From Lentisphaeria bacterium (GTDB lineage: Bacteria; Verrucomicrobiota; Lentisphaeria; Oligosphaerales; PUNB01): a DNA stretch of 8,494 nt. The notes beneath the pieces are model-generated. The model saw only the letters and a program-made list of their open reading frames with translations. It did no database searches and was not told the DNA's origin. Positions 1 to 6,164 of the stretch are shown here, in pieces (the first letter of the stretch is position 1; every line of letters starts with the position of its first letter). Location: NCBI GenBank assembly GCA_007133055.1, contig SLNM01000322.1, positions 1-8,494 on the forward strand, read 5' to 3'. A program made the position numbers and the translations under genes.

Positions 1-70
1 GCCAATTTTATCACGGATTCAGGCCGGGGATAAGCGACACGCAACCCTGGGTATGAATCAGAAATAAATT

Positions 71-87
71 GTGCCCTGAAGGGGCAC
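71..87. repeat. Short perfect hairpin
   Basis: GTGCCC (71-76) and GGGCAC (82-87) form a perfect 6-bp stem around the loop TGAAG. On the minus strand the stem is followed by AATTTATTTC, which is T-rich but not a true U-tract. It could be a weak terminator for a leftward gene outside the window or the end of a repeat. No function can be assigned. Confidence 0.4.
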
Positions 88-126
88 CTCAATCGTGCGG
101 GCGAGTCGGGTAAGGGCAAGGGTATC

Positions 127-160
127 CGGTTAAGGGTGGCGGTTAAGCGGGTCGGTTAAG
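127..160 (+). repeat. Three CGGTTAAG copies at 13-base period
   Basis: The octamer CGGTTAAG starts at 127, 140 and 153, an exact 13-base spacing. A degenerate copy, CGGGTAAG, lies at 107-114. The bases between copies are also G-rich (GGTGG, CGGGT), so this looks like a short tandem repeat. The role is unknown; an eroded minisatellite or a protein-binding array are both possible. Confidence 0.55.
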
Positions 161-187
161 AGTATTGGGGGCGTAAAGCTCGGTTGA

Positions 188-300
188 CGATAGCGGGCGA
201 CCCGCCTACGCCAAGGCTCCGGCGTGGCAGGCGATAGCGGATTACGATCCGCCTTCGCCCTTCGGGCTACGGCGTAACATGTCGGGACTACGGCGTGACA
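188..300. repeat. Two diverged tandem palindromic repeat units
   Basis: CGATAGCGG occurs at 188-196 and again at 232-240, a 44-base period. Each copy is followed by a matching arm (CCCGCCTACGCC in the first, TCCGCCTTCGCC in the second), then a GGCT core and GGCGT. Internal hairpins are visible: GCGGG-CGA-CCCGC and ACGCC/GGCGT in unit 1, and GCGGAT-TACG-ATCCGC and GCCC-TTC-GGGC in unit 2. A third partial end (CTACGGCGT) follows near 289-297. The pattern resembles intergenic REP-like palindromes. Related words recur in the element at 3839-3934. Confidence 0.55.
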
Positions 301-429
301 ACGCAGAGAGCGTCCCAATCGTTCACCGCTCTCGTCGCCCGCTCTCGTCGACCGGTTCTTTTTTTTCGATTAGTAGGCCGAAAGCACAAGGTGCGAGACA
401 AGGCTATTGGTCGCCGCCGAAAGTGGAAT

Positions 430-457
430 TTGTATTGTTGGCAAGGGGGGCTATGAT
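430..457 (+). promoter_or_regulatory. Candidate sigma-70-type promoter for the peptidase unit
   Basis: TTGTAT at 430-435 and TATGAT at 452-457 are separated by 16 bases. The -10 box matches the consensus at 5 of 6 positions; the -35 box matches at only 3. Transcription would begin near 464, about 55 bases before the first codon. It is the only plausible pair I found just upstream of the M24 gene. A match of this quality can arise by chance. Confidence 0.35.
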
Positions 458-519
458 AAACTGCGTACAGCGGAGACAGTGCCGTTGAGCTTGCGAGCTT
501 TTGTCCCGGAGATAGTTAA

Positions 520-1713
520 TTGACTATGAACGACTTCCGCCGCTCCCCCCCGGCGGCGGCAAATATGCCGACCAGCCATGCCCCGCCACCCCAGCCCGGC
601 CTGATTTTTGCTGACAGCGCGCGCCAGCCTGATTTGCTTTACCTTACCGGGCTGTTCAGCGAAGACCCTTTTTTATGGTTTTCCGTGAATGGCCAACAGT
701 TCCTGGCAATTGCCGCCATGGAACTGGGCAGAGCCCGCCGCACTCTGCCGGAGACAATTGAAGTTCTTAGTTTCAAACAGGCCCGTGAAGCCTGGAACAT
801 GGAGGATAAACCGGCCGCTCCGGCCGCCTATATTGTCGCCGCCGCCCGTCATTTTTCCGTCGCCAAGTGGCATGTGCCCGCCGACTTCCCTCTTTCTCTG
901 AGCCTGGCTTTGCAGGCGCAGGAGATCGCCGTCGAGCCGGTCGAAGTCTTCTGTCCGCAGCGAAAGATAAAAACCGCCGTCGAGATTGAGCAGATCGAGT
1001 CAGGCGTACGCCTGGCCGAACAAGGTTTGCAGTGCGGGCTCGACATTTTGCGGCAATCCCGGATTGACAGCCATGACTGGTTGCGGTGGCACGACCGGCC
1101 TCTGACCGCCGAACTGCTGCGCGGCGAAATCAACGCGGAGATCGTGCGCCACGGCGGCCTGGTATCGCGAACTATCGTGGCGCCTGGCCGGCAAAGCGCC
1201 GACCCTCATGAAACCGGCAGCGGCCCGATTCCGGCCCGCCAGCCTTTGGTCCTCGACATCTTTCCGCGGATCGAGGCCAGCGGCTACCATGGCGACCTGA
1301 CCAGAACCGTGGTCAGAGGACATGCTGAAGACACCGTCAGCCAGGCGTTCGCCGCAGTGGCCGCCGCCCAGGAAGTCGCCATCGCCATGATCAAGCCCGG
1401 GGTCGACCCCAGCGTGGTTCACCGGCGAGCGGCCGATATTTTGGAGGATCACGGATTTGCCAGTGGCGAAAAGGAGGGAGTGCCCTACGGCTTTTTTCAT
1501 GGTCTCGGACATGGGCTCGGCCTGGAACTGCACGAGCAACCGCGTCTTTCCCACAGCAACCAAAAACCCCTGGAGCAGGGCGATGTGATCACCGTCGAAC
1601 CCGGCCTGTACTACCCCGAATGGGGTGGTGTCCGTCTGGAGGACGTAGTCGTGGTAACCGATGGCGGTAATCGCAACCTGACCGCTGCTCCAATTATCCT
1701 GGAGATTGTCTAG
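520..1713 (+). CDS. M24 family metallopeptidase (Xaa-Pro aminopeptidase-like)
   Basis: Likely a cytoplasmic dinuclear-metal peptidase that removes an N-terminal residue preceding proline, or trims proline dipeptides. The 397-residue length suits the aminopeptidase P/prolidase group: a variable N-terminal domain (about 1-150) and a C-terminal pita-bread catalytic domain (about 155-397). All five expected metal ligands are visible: D246 (VLDIFP), D259 (GDLTRT), H331 in HGLGHGLG, E360 (VEPGLY) and E374 (RLEDVVVV). H230, H327 and H338 occupy the positions of the accessory histidines of E. coli aminopeptidase P. There is no signal peptide. The TTG start at 520 is preferred because GGAG at 508-511 lies 8 bases upstream; the ATG at 526 is the alternative, and the choice changes only two residues. 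It is the first gene of a two-gene unit; the next ORF begins 2 bases after its stop. The family call is firm; the exact substrate is not. Confidence 0.93.
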   Translation: MTMNDFRRSPPAAANMPTSHAPPPQPGLIFADSARQPDLLYLTGLFSEDPFLWFSVNGQQFLAIAAMELGRARRTLPETIEVLSFKQAREAWNMEDKPAAPAAYIVAAARHFSVAKWHVPADFPLSLSLALQAQEIAVEPVEVFCPQRKIKTAVEIEQIESGVRLAEQGLQCGLDILRQSRIDSHDWLRWHDRPLTAELLRGEINAEIVRHGGLVSRTIVAPGRQSADPHETGSGPIPARQPLVLDIFPRIEASGYHGDLTRTVVRGHAEDTVSQAFAAVAAAQEVAIAMIKPGVDPSVVHRRAADILEDHGFASGEKEGVPYGFFHGLGHGLGLELHEQPRLSHSNQKPLEQGDVITVEPGLYYPEWGGVRLEDVVVVTDGGNRNLTAAPIILEIV

Positions 1714-1715
1714 TC

Positions 1716-3830
1716 ATGAGAATCTACTATCTTTCCCCGGACGGCGACGACCGCAATGCCGGCAGTGAAAGTCAACCTTTCGCTTCGCCCTACCGGGCTC
1801 GGGACGCGGTCCGGCATACCCTGCGGGATCGCGGCGGCAAAGGCGATATCCACGTCGTCTTCAAGCCCGGTCGCTATCATCTTCCACAAACCCTGACGCT
1901 TGGCCCGGAGGATGGAGTAAGGGCGCAGGCGCGCCGGGTCGTCTGGCGGGCCTTCGAGGCGGGCAGTGTACGGCTGTCCGGCGCGGTTCCGGTTGGCGGC
2001 TGGCAGAGGCTGAAGGATGAACCGGACTATCTCAACCCTCGGGCCCGCGGTAAAGTCTGGGTGGCGCGGTTGCCGGAGAACTGCCGACCCCGCGATCTGT
2101 TCGACCGCAAGGGTATGGTGGGCCGGGCCCGCGGTCCGGGCTTTCTGCCTGTCGACAGCCGGGCTAGACACTCGCTGAGCTGTCAATCCTTTCAATTTTC
2201 GGGAACGTATCTGCAAAACTGGCCCGATCTCCGGGAGGCGGAATTGGTGGTTGTGCCGAGGAATCCCTGGACCATGAATATTCTGCCCCTGGCCGAAGTG
2301 GATGCTGAAACAGGCCGGGCCATGGTCGCCCGCCCCTGCACCTATCCGATTGGCATTCCCGGCAACGGTAAATTCGATCACACCTTATGGGTCGAGAACA
2401 CGCTGGCCGTCCTGACTCCGGAGTCGTGGGTCTTTCACGAAGCCACTCGAACTCTCTACTACTGCACCGAGAAGGATGCACCGGCCAGCGGTCTGATGGC
2501 GGCCAGCCTAACCGAATACATCCTTGTGCAAGGCCAGCTCGACGTGCCAAAAACGCCAGACCTGCCAGTTGCCGGCCTGACCTTCGAAGGGCTGATCTTC
2601 GAGCACGGCAACCGCTTCCCCTTCCATGGTGGCACTGGCCGGGGCATCCAGCACGACTGGGAAATGTTCGACGCCCCCTCCTGTATGCTGCGCCTGCGCG
2701 GCGCCGAGAACTGCCGCATTGAAAACTGCCGGTTTGAAAACAGTGGCGCGGGCGGACTGCGCCTGGATTTGCTGTGCCGGCAAAACCAGGTCAACAACTG
2801 CGAATTCCACAGTCTCGGCGGCTGCGGAATTGTTCTGGCCGGCTACGGCCCCGGGTTGAAGTACGCCAATCGCGACAACCAGATTACCGGCAACCATATT
2901 CACCATATCGGTCGCCACTACTACCATTCGCCGGGAATCTTCGTCTGGCAGAGCGGCGCCAATCTGGTCGCCGACAATCACCTGCATGATCTGCCCTATA
3001 CCGGCATTGTTTGCTCCGGCCGGGTCAAACTGGTTCGCCGTCCCGGCTCGGAAGGAGTCGAGACGATTCGCTGGCACGAGGTCGAAGAACTGCTCGGCCC
3101 CGGCTATAGCCAGCCGCCCTGGTATCATGGCTGGCTGGTCGACTGGTGGCGGCGCGAGCCCTTGCAGCACGCCCGCGAAAACCTGATCGAATACAACCGG
3201 ATTCACGATGTCATGCAGGTGATGGGCGACGGTAACGGCATCTATATCTCGGGCGGTGGCGGCGGCAACGTAGCCCGCTTCAACGCGGTTGGTCCATGCC
3301 CATCTGCCAATATGTCCGAGGGTATTCGCTGCGACGACGACCAGCATCAGACCATTGTCCACGGCAACCTGATCTTCAAGCAGGCCGGCCACGCCACCGG
3401 TATCACTACCAAAGGCATCAACCGGATCACCAACAATATCGTGGCTCTGCCCCTGACCAACCCTATCCGCGGCCTGCTCTCCCTGGAAACCGGCCCCCAG
3501 GCGGGCAGCGTAATCAGAAACAATGTTTTCCTGACCGAAACCAGCGAGCAGGCATTCGTCTGGCAGTCGAGGATTCACGGGGACGGTCGCCGCGCCCTCC
3601 TGCGCGATGCCGACTGCGACCGCAATCTTTACTGGTGTGTCGAAGACCCCGAGGCTGCCAGGCGGCACTTGGCACGCGAGCAGGATTTCGGGATCGAAGC
3701 AGGCGGCAGAGCCGAGGACCCCGGCTTTGTGGCGCCGCAGAACGGAGATTACAGACTGAAGCCGGATTCGCCGCTGGCGAGCCTCGGTTTTCGTCCCCTG
3801 CCTCTGGAGCGGATGGGGTTCCCGCTGTAA
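1716..3830 (+). CDS. Right-handed parallel beta-helix protein, GH141-like
   Basis: A 704-residue protein whose N-terminus (IYYLSPDGDDRNAGS, then a PFASPYRARDAVR segment and FKPGRYHLPQTLTLGPEDG) and LSGAVPVGGW (88-96) follow the layout of beta-helix carbohydrate-active proteins such as GH141. Right-handed parallel helix coils rich in N, G and I, with repeats such as NCRIENCRFENSGAGG and NQITGNHIHHIG, span about residues 285-610. The C-terminal DPGFVAPQNGDYRLKPDSP motif is common in these proteins. A glycan-active role, as hydrolase or lyase, is inferred from fold and layout; I cannot name catalytic residues. No signal peptide is visible, unusual for a polysaccharide-degrading beta-helix protein, so it may act on imported oligosaccharides or leave the cell by another route. 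The ATG follows the peptidase stop by 2 bases, with GGAG at 1701-1704, so translational coupling is likely. Confidence 0.85.
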   Translation: MRIYYLSPDGDDRNAGSESQPFASPYRARDAVRHTLRDRGGKGDIHVVFKPGRYHLPQTLTLGPEDGVRAQARRVVWRAFEAGSVRLSGAVPVGGWQRLKDEPDYLNPRARGKVWVARLPENCRPRDLFDRKGMVGRARGPGFLPVDSRARHSLSCQSFQFSGTYLQNWPDLREAELVVVPRNPWTMNILPLAEVDAETGRAMVARPCTYPIGIPGNGKFDHTLWVENTLAVLTPESWVFHEATRTLYYCTEKDAPASGLMAASLTEYILVQGQLDVPKTPDLPVAGLTFEGLIFEHGNRFPFHGGTGRGIQHDWEMFDAPSCMLRLRGAENCRIENCRFENSGAGGLRLDLLCRQNQVNNCEFHSLGGCGIVLAGYGPGLKYANRDNQITGNHIHHIGRHYYHSPGIFVWQSGANLVADNHLHDLPYTGIVCSGRVKLVRRPGSEGVETIRWHEVEELLGPGYSQPPWYHGWLVDWWRREPLQHARENLIEYNRIHDVMQVMGDGNGIYISGGGGGNVARFNAVGPCPSANMSEGIRCDDDQHQTIVHGNLIFKQAGHATGITTKGINRITNNIVALPLTNPIRGLLSLETGPQAGSVIRNNVFLTETSEQAFVWQSRIHGDGRRALLRDADCDRNLYWCVEDPEAARRHLAREQDFGIEAGGRAEDPGFVAPQNGDYRLKPDSPLASLGFRPLPLERMGFPL

Positions 3831-3838
3831 CCCGGCGG

Positions 3839-3934
3839 CCTGTCTGCGCCTGCCTGTACGTGTTCGCACGCAGACAGGTACGGTACCTGCGCGCCGCGCT
3901 AAGGCTTGGCGCAGGCATGGCGCACAGGCAGGCG
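3839..3934. repeat. Nested palindromic (foldback) element
   Basis: Three inverted repeats lie in or across each other: CCTGTCTGCG (3839-3848) with CGCAGACAGG (3869-3878), 10 bp perfect; CGCCTGCCTGT (3847-3857) with ACAGGCAGGCG (3924-3934), 11 bp perfect; and CCTGCGC (3886-3892) with GCGCAGG (3909-3915). A GGTACGGTACC near-palindrome lies between them. The segment begins 8 bases after the beta-helix stop and could act as a transcript-end structure, but no U-tract follows. The words GCTAAGGCTTGGCG and GGCAGGCG echo GCCAAGGCTCCGGCG and GGCAGGCG of the leader repeat, suggesting one dispersed family. Confidence 0.6.
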
Positions 3935-4038
3935 ACCATGATGGATGTGTGTGTGCGCTCGAAGCGTGGTTTCGCGGTCGTCAATCGGCGCGAAATTTCC
4001 ACCTTTACTGACGCATTGCCAAAACGATTGAGACGGAC

Positions 4039-4067
4039 TTGCATTGTGCATCTTTTGCATGTACAGT
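4039..4067 (+). promoter_or_regulatory. Candidate promoter/operator of the toxin-antitoxin pair
   Basis: TTGCAT (4039-4044) and TACAGT (4062-4067) are 17 bases apart and could be -35 and -10 boxes, which would make the toxin message nearly leaderless. The word TGCAT occurs three times (4040-4044, 4047-4051, 4056-4060) over the spacer, and TGCA is itself palindromic, so the cluster could be an operator bound by the ribbon-helix-helix antitoxin. Autorepression is known for BrnTA-type systems; its action at this site is inference. There is no clear Shine-Dalgarno before the toxin ATG. Confidence 0.3.
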
Positions 4068-4072
4068 AATTC

Positions 4073-4354
4073 ATGAGATACGAATGGGATCCATGCAAGA
4101 ATGAATGGTTGAAGCGCGAGCGGAACATTTCATTCGAAGATATTGTCTTTCATTTGTCCGAAGGGGATGTGTGGAGAGTTGCAAACCATCCGAACCCGAC
4201 AGATTATCCGGGACAGCGGATATATTTTGTGATAGTTGACGGATACATCTATATGGTCCCATATGTGGTCGAAAACGACTACATATTCCTGAAAACAGTC
4301 ATTCCCAGCCGGAAAGCAACCAAAGATTTCAGAAAAAAGGGTGGTTTGTCATGA
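4073..4354 (+). CDS. BrnT family toxin-like protein
   Basis: A 93-residue protein with the N-terminal EWDPCKNEWLK and following ISFEDI of the BrnT family, and the C-terminal block IFLKTVIPSRKATKDF typical of a BrnT-like subgroup. BrnT toxins are small RelE-fold ribonucleases that inhibit translation and are neutralised by a DNA-binding partner. Here the usual KH pair before the ISFE block reads RERN, so it belongs to a variant branch; activity is inferred from the family, not shown. Its stop overlaps the antitoxin start by four bases (ATGA), so this is a toxin-first operon. The gene is clearly AT-richer (about 42 % GC over 4201-4260) than the beta-helix gene upstream, a sign of acquisition. 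No strong ribosome binding site is visible. Confidence 0.82.
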   Translation: MRYEWDPCKNEWLKRERNISFEDIVFHLSEGDVWRVANHPNPTDYPGQRIYFVIVDGYIYMVPYVVENDYIFLKTVIPSRKATKDFRKKGGLS

Positions 4355-4620
4355 AATATGATCGAGAAGAACATGAGCTAATTGATGCATACGAACGTGG
4401 GAGCATGAAGACAACGGCTCCGACCAGGCAAGAGATTGCCAAGATTAAATCTTTGGCGAGAAATACATTCAGGAAGGATCGACGGATTACCATAAGGGTT
4501 TATGAGCATGATCTGAAAGGCATCCAGAAGCGTGCTATGGAGAAGGGAATCCCATACCAAACCCTGATTTCCGGAATGATCCATCAATATGTTGAGGGCG
4601 AACTTATCGAAAGCAAATGA
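4351..4620 (+). CDS. CopG/BrnA-like ribbon-helix-helix antitoxin
   Basis: An 89-residue protein. Its C-terminal half (about 44-86) has the antitoxin pattern of a short strand RITIRVYE, a helix beginning DLKGIQKRAMEKG, then IPYQTLISGMIHQYVEGEL, typical of CopG-type antitoxins paired with BrnT-like toxins. The N-terminal half is charged and helical and probably contacts the toxin. The expected role is to bind and neutralise the upstream toxin and repress the operon through the ribbon-helix-helix domain. The ATG overlaps the toxin stop; an AAGGGTGG purine stretch near 4335-4342 can serve as ribosome binding site. Composition is AT-rich like the toxin, so the pair probably moved together. Partner order and sequence agree well, which strengthens both calls. 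Confidence 0.85.
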   Translation: MKYDREEHELIDAYERGSMKTTAPTRQEIAKIKSLARNTFRKDRRITIRVYEHDLKGIQKRAMEKGIPYQTLISGMIHQYVEGELIESK

Positions 4621-4715
4621 GATTTATGACAAAGCGCGGCGCACCTGCTTCTTCGACCCATCTGCCCGATTCGCCCCCTCTTTTTCTAGCCTGCTTAATT
4701 CACGAGCCAAGTTTG

Positions 4716-4746
4716 CCGCCTGACCAATTCGAAAGTGGTCAGGCGG
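4716..4746. repeat. Perfect 11-bp hairpin between convergent genes
   Basis: CCGCCTGACCA (4716-4726) and TGGTCAGGCGG (4736-4746) are exact reverse complements around the 9-base loop ATTCGAAAG. It lies 95 bases after the antitoxin stop and 166 bases beyond the stop of the leftward pseudouridine synthase, a position suited to bidirectional transcript ending. Neither side is followed by a T-run, so a classical intrinsic terminator is not supported; a transcript-end structure or a dispersed repeat are the alternatives. Confidence 0.5.
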
Positions 4747-4912
4747 AGCGGGGTATTGCACTTTGGTACGCTTAGCGCAAATCCTCAAGCAGAAAAATAT
4801 TTGCTCCATGGAAATTGTCCGGCTCAAGCCAAAAAGTTGAATAATATGATTGACAACAACCTAACCTACGCAGACCCCGGAAAACCGACGATTATTCTTG
4901 CCACCACGGGTT

Positions 4913-6073
4913 TCAGTCATGAGCAATTCTCGACTGGAATCCAAGTTCAAATTCCAGCAAAGCATCGTAAATAGGTCCAGCCAAGGTGAACTTTTGATCA
5001 AGGCAAGTCGCCATATCTTCGGGAATGGGCGCTGTTATATCTATGGGTTTCAAGGTATCGGGATGCGTGAAGGTCAGCCTGGCGGCATGCAGTGCCTGTC
5101 TGTCCAGCCGCAGACGGCGCCGATCAGCGTCCGTGAGAGAGTCATTGATAAACCGTAGAAAAATAGCTTCATCCACCCCGTAAAGCTTATCGCCGACCAG
5201 CGGAAAGCCCAGACTCTCCAAAGTGGCGCGAATCTGATGCGTTTGACCACTTCGCAACCTGGCTGCCAGTATCGACAACTGGTTGTCTCCGCCTATCTTT
5301 TTAAAGGATGTTGCTATTCTTTTCGCTCCTCCCTTGCGGTCGTCGCCCGGTTCATAATCGCGAGCAGATATTATTCTGTCCGGCAACCGACTGATCTGTT
5401 CGGCGCAGGACGATCCCGGCGTTGGCACAAAGGCCAGCTTTTTTCGCACTCTCGAACGGGGATGGGGTGTCAGCACTCCCTCGGCCTGGAGTGTGTAAGG
5501 AAATTCCCCCTCCACAATCGCCGTGTAAATCTTGGCGGCATCCGGATGAGCCAGAGCGGCAGCGCAGCGGCCCGCGATTTCCGGTCCCTTGGCAACGACC
5601 ACAATACCCGAAGTCTCGCGGTCTAGGCGGTTGACAAAGTGCACAGGCATTTCCGGGCGATCCCGTTTAAGCAAGGCCCAGAGAGTGTGATTGAAGAATC
5701 TGCCGGCCGGGTGGATAGGTAGATTGCCGGACTTGTTGACAACCAGCAGGCAATCGTCTTCGAAAAGAACGGAATAGACACTGTTGACCGGCGGTTCATC
5801 CTTCTCTGGAACCTTGAATTCTACCCTGTCTTTGGCCGCCACCACCATGTCCTCAGTGGCAGTCCGATGATTTAAAATCAATCGTTCTTCTGCGAGCAAT
5901 TGCTGCCACTCAAAGGATGTGCGATAGGGAAAGCGCAAAGATAAAAATGCCAGGATAGTTCGATCTGCTTCAGTCGTTCGTACCGTGCAGGCAGCCCGGC
6001 GGCGAAAATCCGGCATGCCTGGCGCGGATACCGACCGGGATGGATTGTCCTCCTCATTGTTTTTCGTATGCAT
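4913..6073 (-). CDS. RluA family RNA pseudouridine synthase
   Basis: Converts specific uridines in rRNA or tRNA to pseudouridine in the cytoplasm. The 386-residue protein has an S4-like RNA-binding segment (about 33-90: TILAFLSLRFP, then LLAEERLILNHR) and a catalytic domain (about 98-350). Family motifs are clear: VVNKSGNLPIHPAG (111-124), HFVNRLDRETSG with the catalytic aspartate D151, and RLRSGQTHQIR (272-282) followed by GFPLVGDKLYG. Which of RluA, RluC, RluD or TruC it corresponds to cannot be decided. An insert-like charged stretch (about 230-255) separates two conserved blocks. The start is uncertain: the ATG at 6073 has no good ribosome binding site, while GAGGAGGA occurs inside the first codons but too far (about 31 bases) from the next ATG (M20). 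It converges on the toxin-antitoxin pair and lies 91 bases after the endonuclease relic. Confidence 0.93.
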   Translation of the reverse strand: MHTKNNEEDNPSRSVSAPGMPDFRRRAACTVRTTEADRTILAFLSLRFPYRTSFEWQQLLAEERLILNHRTATEDMVVAAKDRVEFKVPEKDEPPVNSVYSVLFEDDCLLVVNKSGNLPIHPAGRFFNHTLWALLKRDRPEMPVHFVNRLDRETSGIVVVAKGPEIAGRCAAALAHPDAAKIYTAIVEGEFPYTLQAEGVLTPHPRSRVRKKLAFVPTPGSSCAEQISRLPDRIISARDYEPGDDRKGGAKRIATSFKKIGGDNQLSILAARLRSGQTHQIRATLESLGFPLVGDKLYGVDEAIFLRFINDSLTDADRRRLRLDRQALHAARLTFTHPDTLKPIDITAPIPEDMATCLDQKFTLAGPIYDALLEFELGFQSRIAHD

Positions 6074-6164
6074 AGGCTCGGTTGTAAGGCTAGCTTGAAT
6101 AATTAACGAAGTCAGTTCGCGATCCAGTTGCCTTCAGAAGAGCTAGGTCATTCTATTAGCCTTG

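Larger units (their letters stand above)
1..519. other. Gene-free leader region with repeats
   Basis: No convincing protein gene is visible before the M24 peptidase. The short open frames here have no recognisable product and run through repeat sequence. The stretch holds a 6-bp hairpin (71-87), three copies of an octamer at 13-base spacing (127-160), two diverged copies of a palindromic unit (188 to about 300) and a candidate promoter (430-457). From about 301 to 429 I see only a T-run (TTCTTTTTTTTCG near 356-368) and no clear gene, RNA or terminator. Confidence 0.6.

Noticed and set aside
484..504. AGCT-TGCG-AGCT followed by TTTT as a terminator or attenuator
   Set aside because: The stem is only four pairs and lies just upstream of the peptidase ribosome binding site; too weak to claim.
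1000..1563. Minus-strand frame of 187 codons
   Set aside because: Antisense to the catalytic half of the M24 peptidase, whose metal ligands are all present on the plus strand.
1710..2381. Minus-strand frame of 223 codons
   Set aside because: Fully antisense to the beta-helix gene start; no motif or ribosome binding site supports it.
2508..3869. Long minus-strand frame of 453 codons
   Set aside because: It lies antisense to the beta-helix gene, whose motifs are clear; GC-rich codon use creates long antisense frames. The translation shows no recognisable family.
3296..4069. Plus-strand frame of 257 codons spanning the beta-helix gene end and the spacer
   Set aside because: It is an out-of-frame shadow of the beta-helix gene, very rich in R, P, A and Q, and continues through the palindromic repeat.
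4716..4746. Hairpin as a classical rho-independent terminator
   Set aside because: The stem is strong but no run of T follows on either strand, so only a repeat/hairpin is reported.
5237..5626. Plus-strand frame of 129 codons
   Set aside because: Antisense to conserved catalytic parts of the RluA-family gene; no family resemblance.
6074..6164. Promoter for the pseudouridine synthase
   Set aside because: TTGACA occurs on the minus strand inside the endonuclease relic (about 6169-6164), and AT-rich TTAATTATT lies near 6100, but no -10 box sits at proper spacing to the TTGACA; support is too weak.
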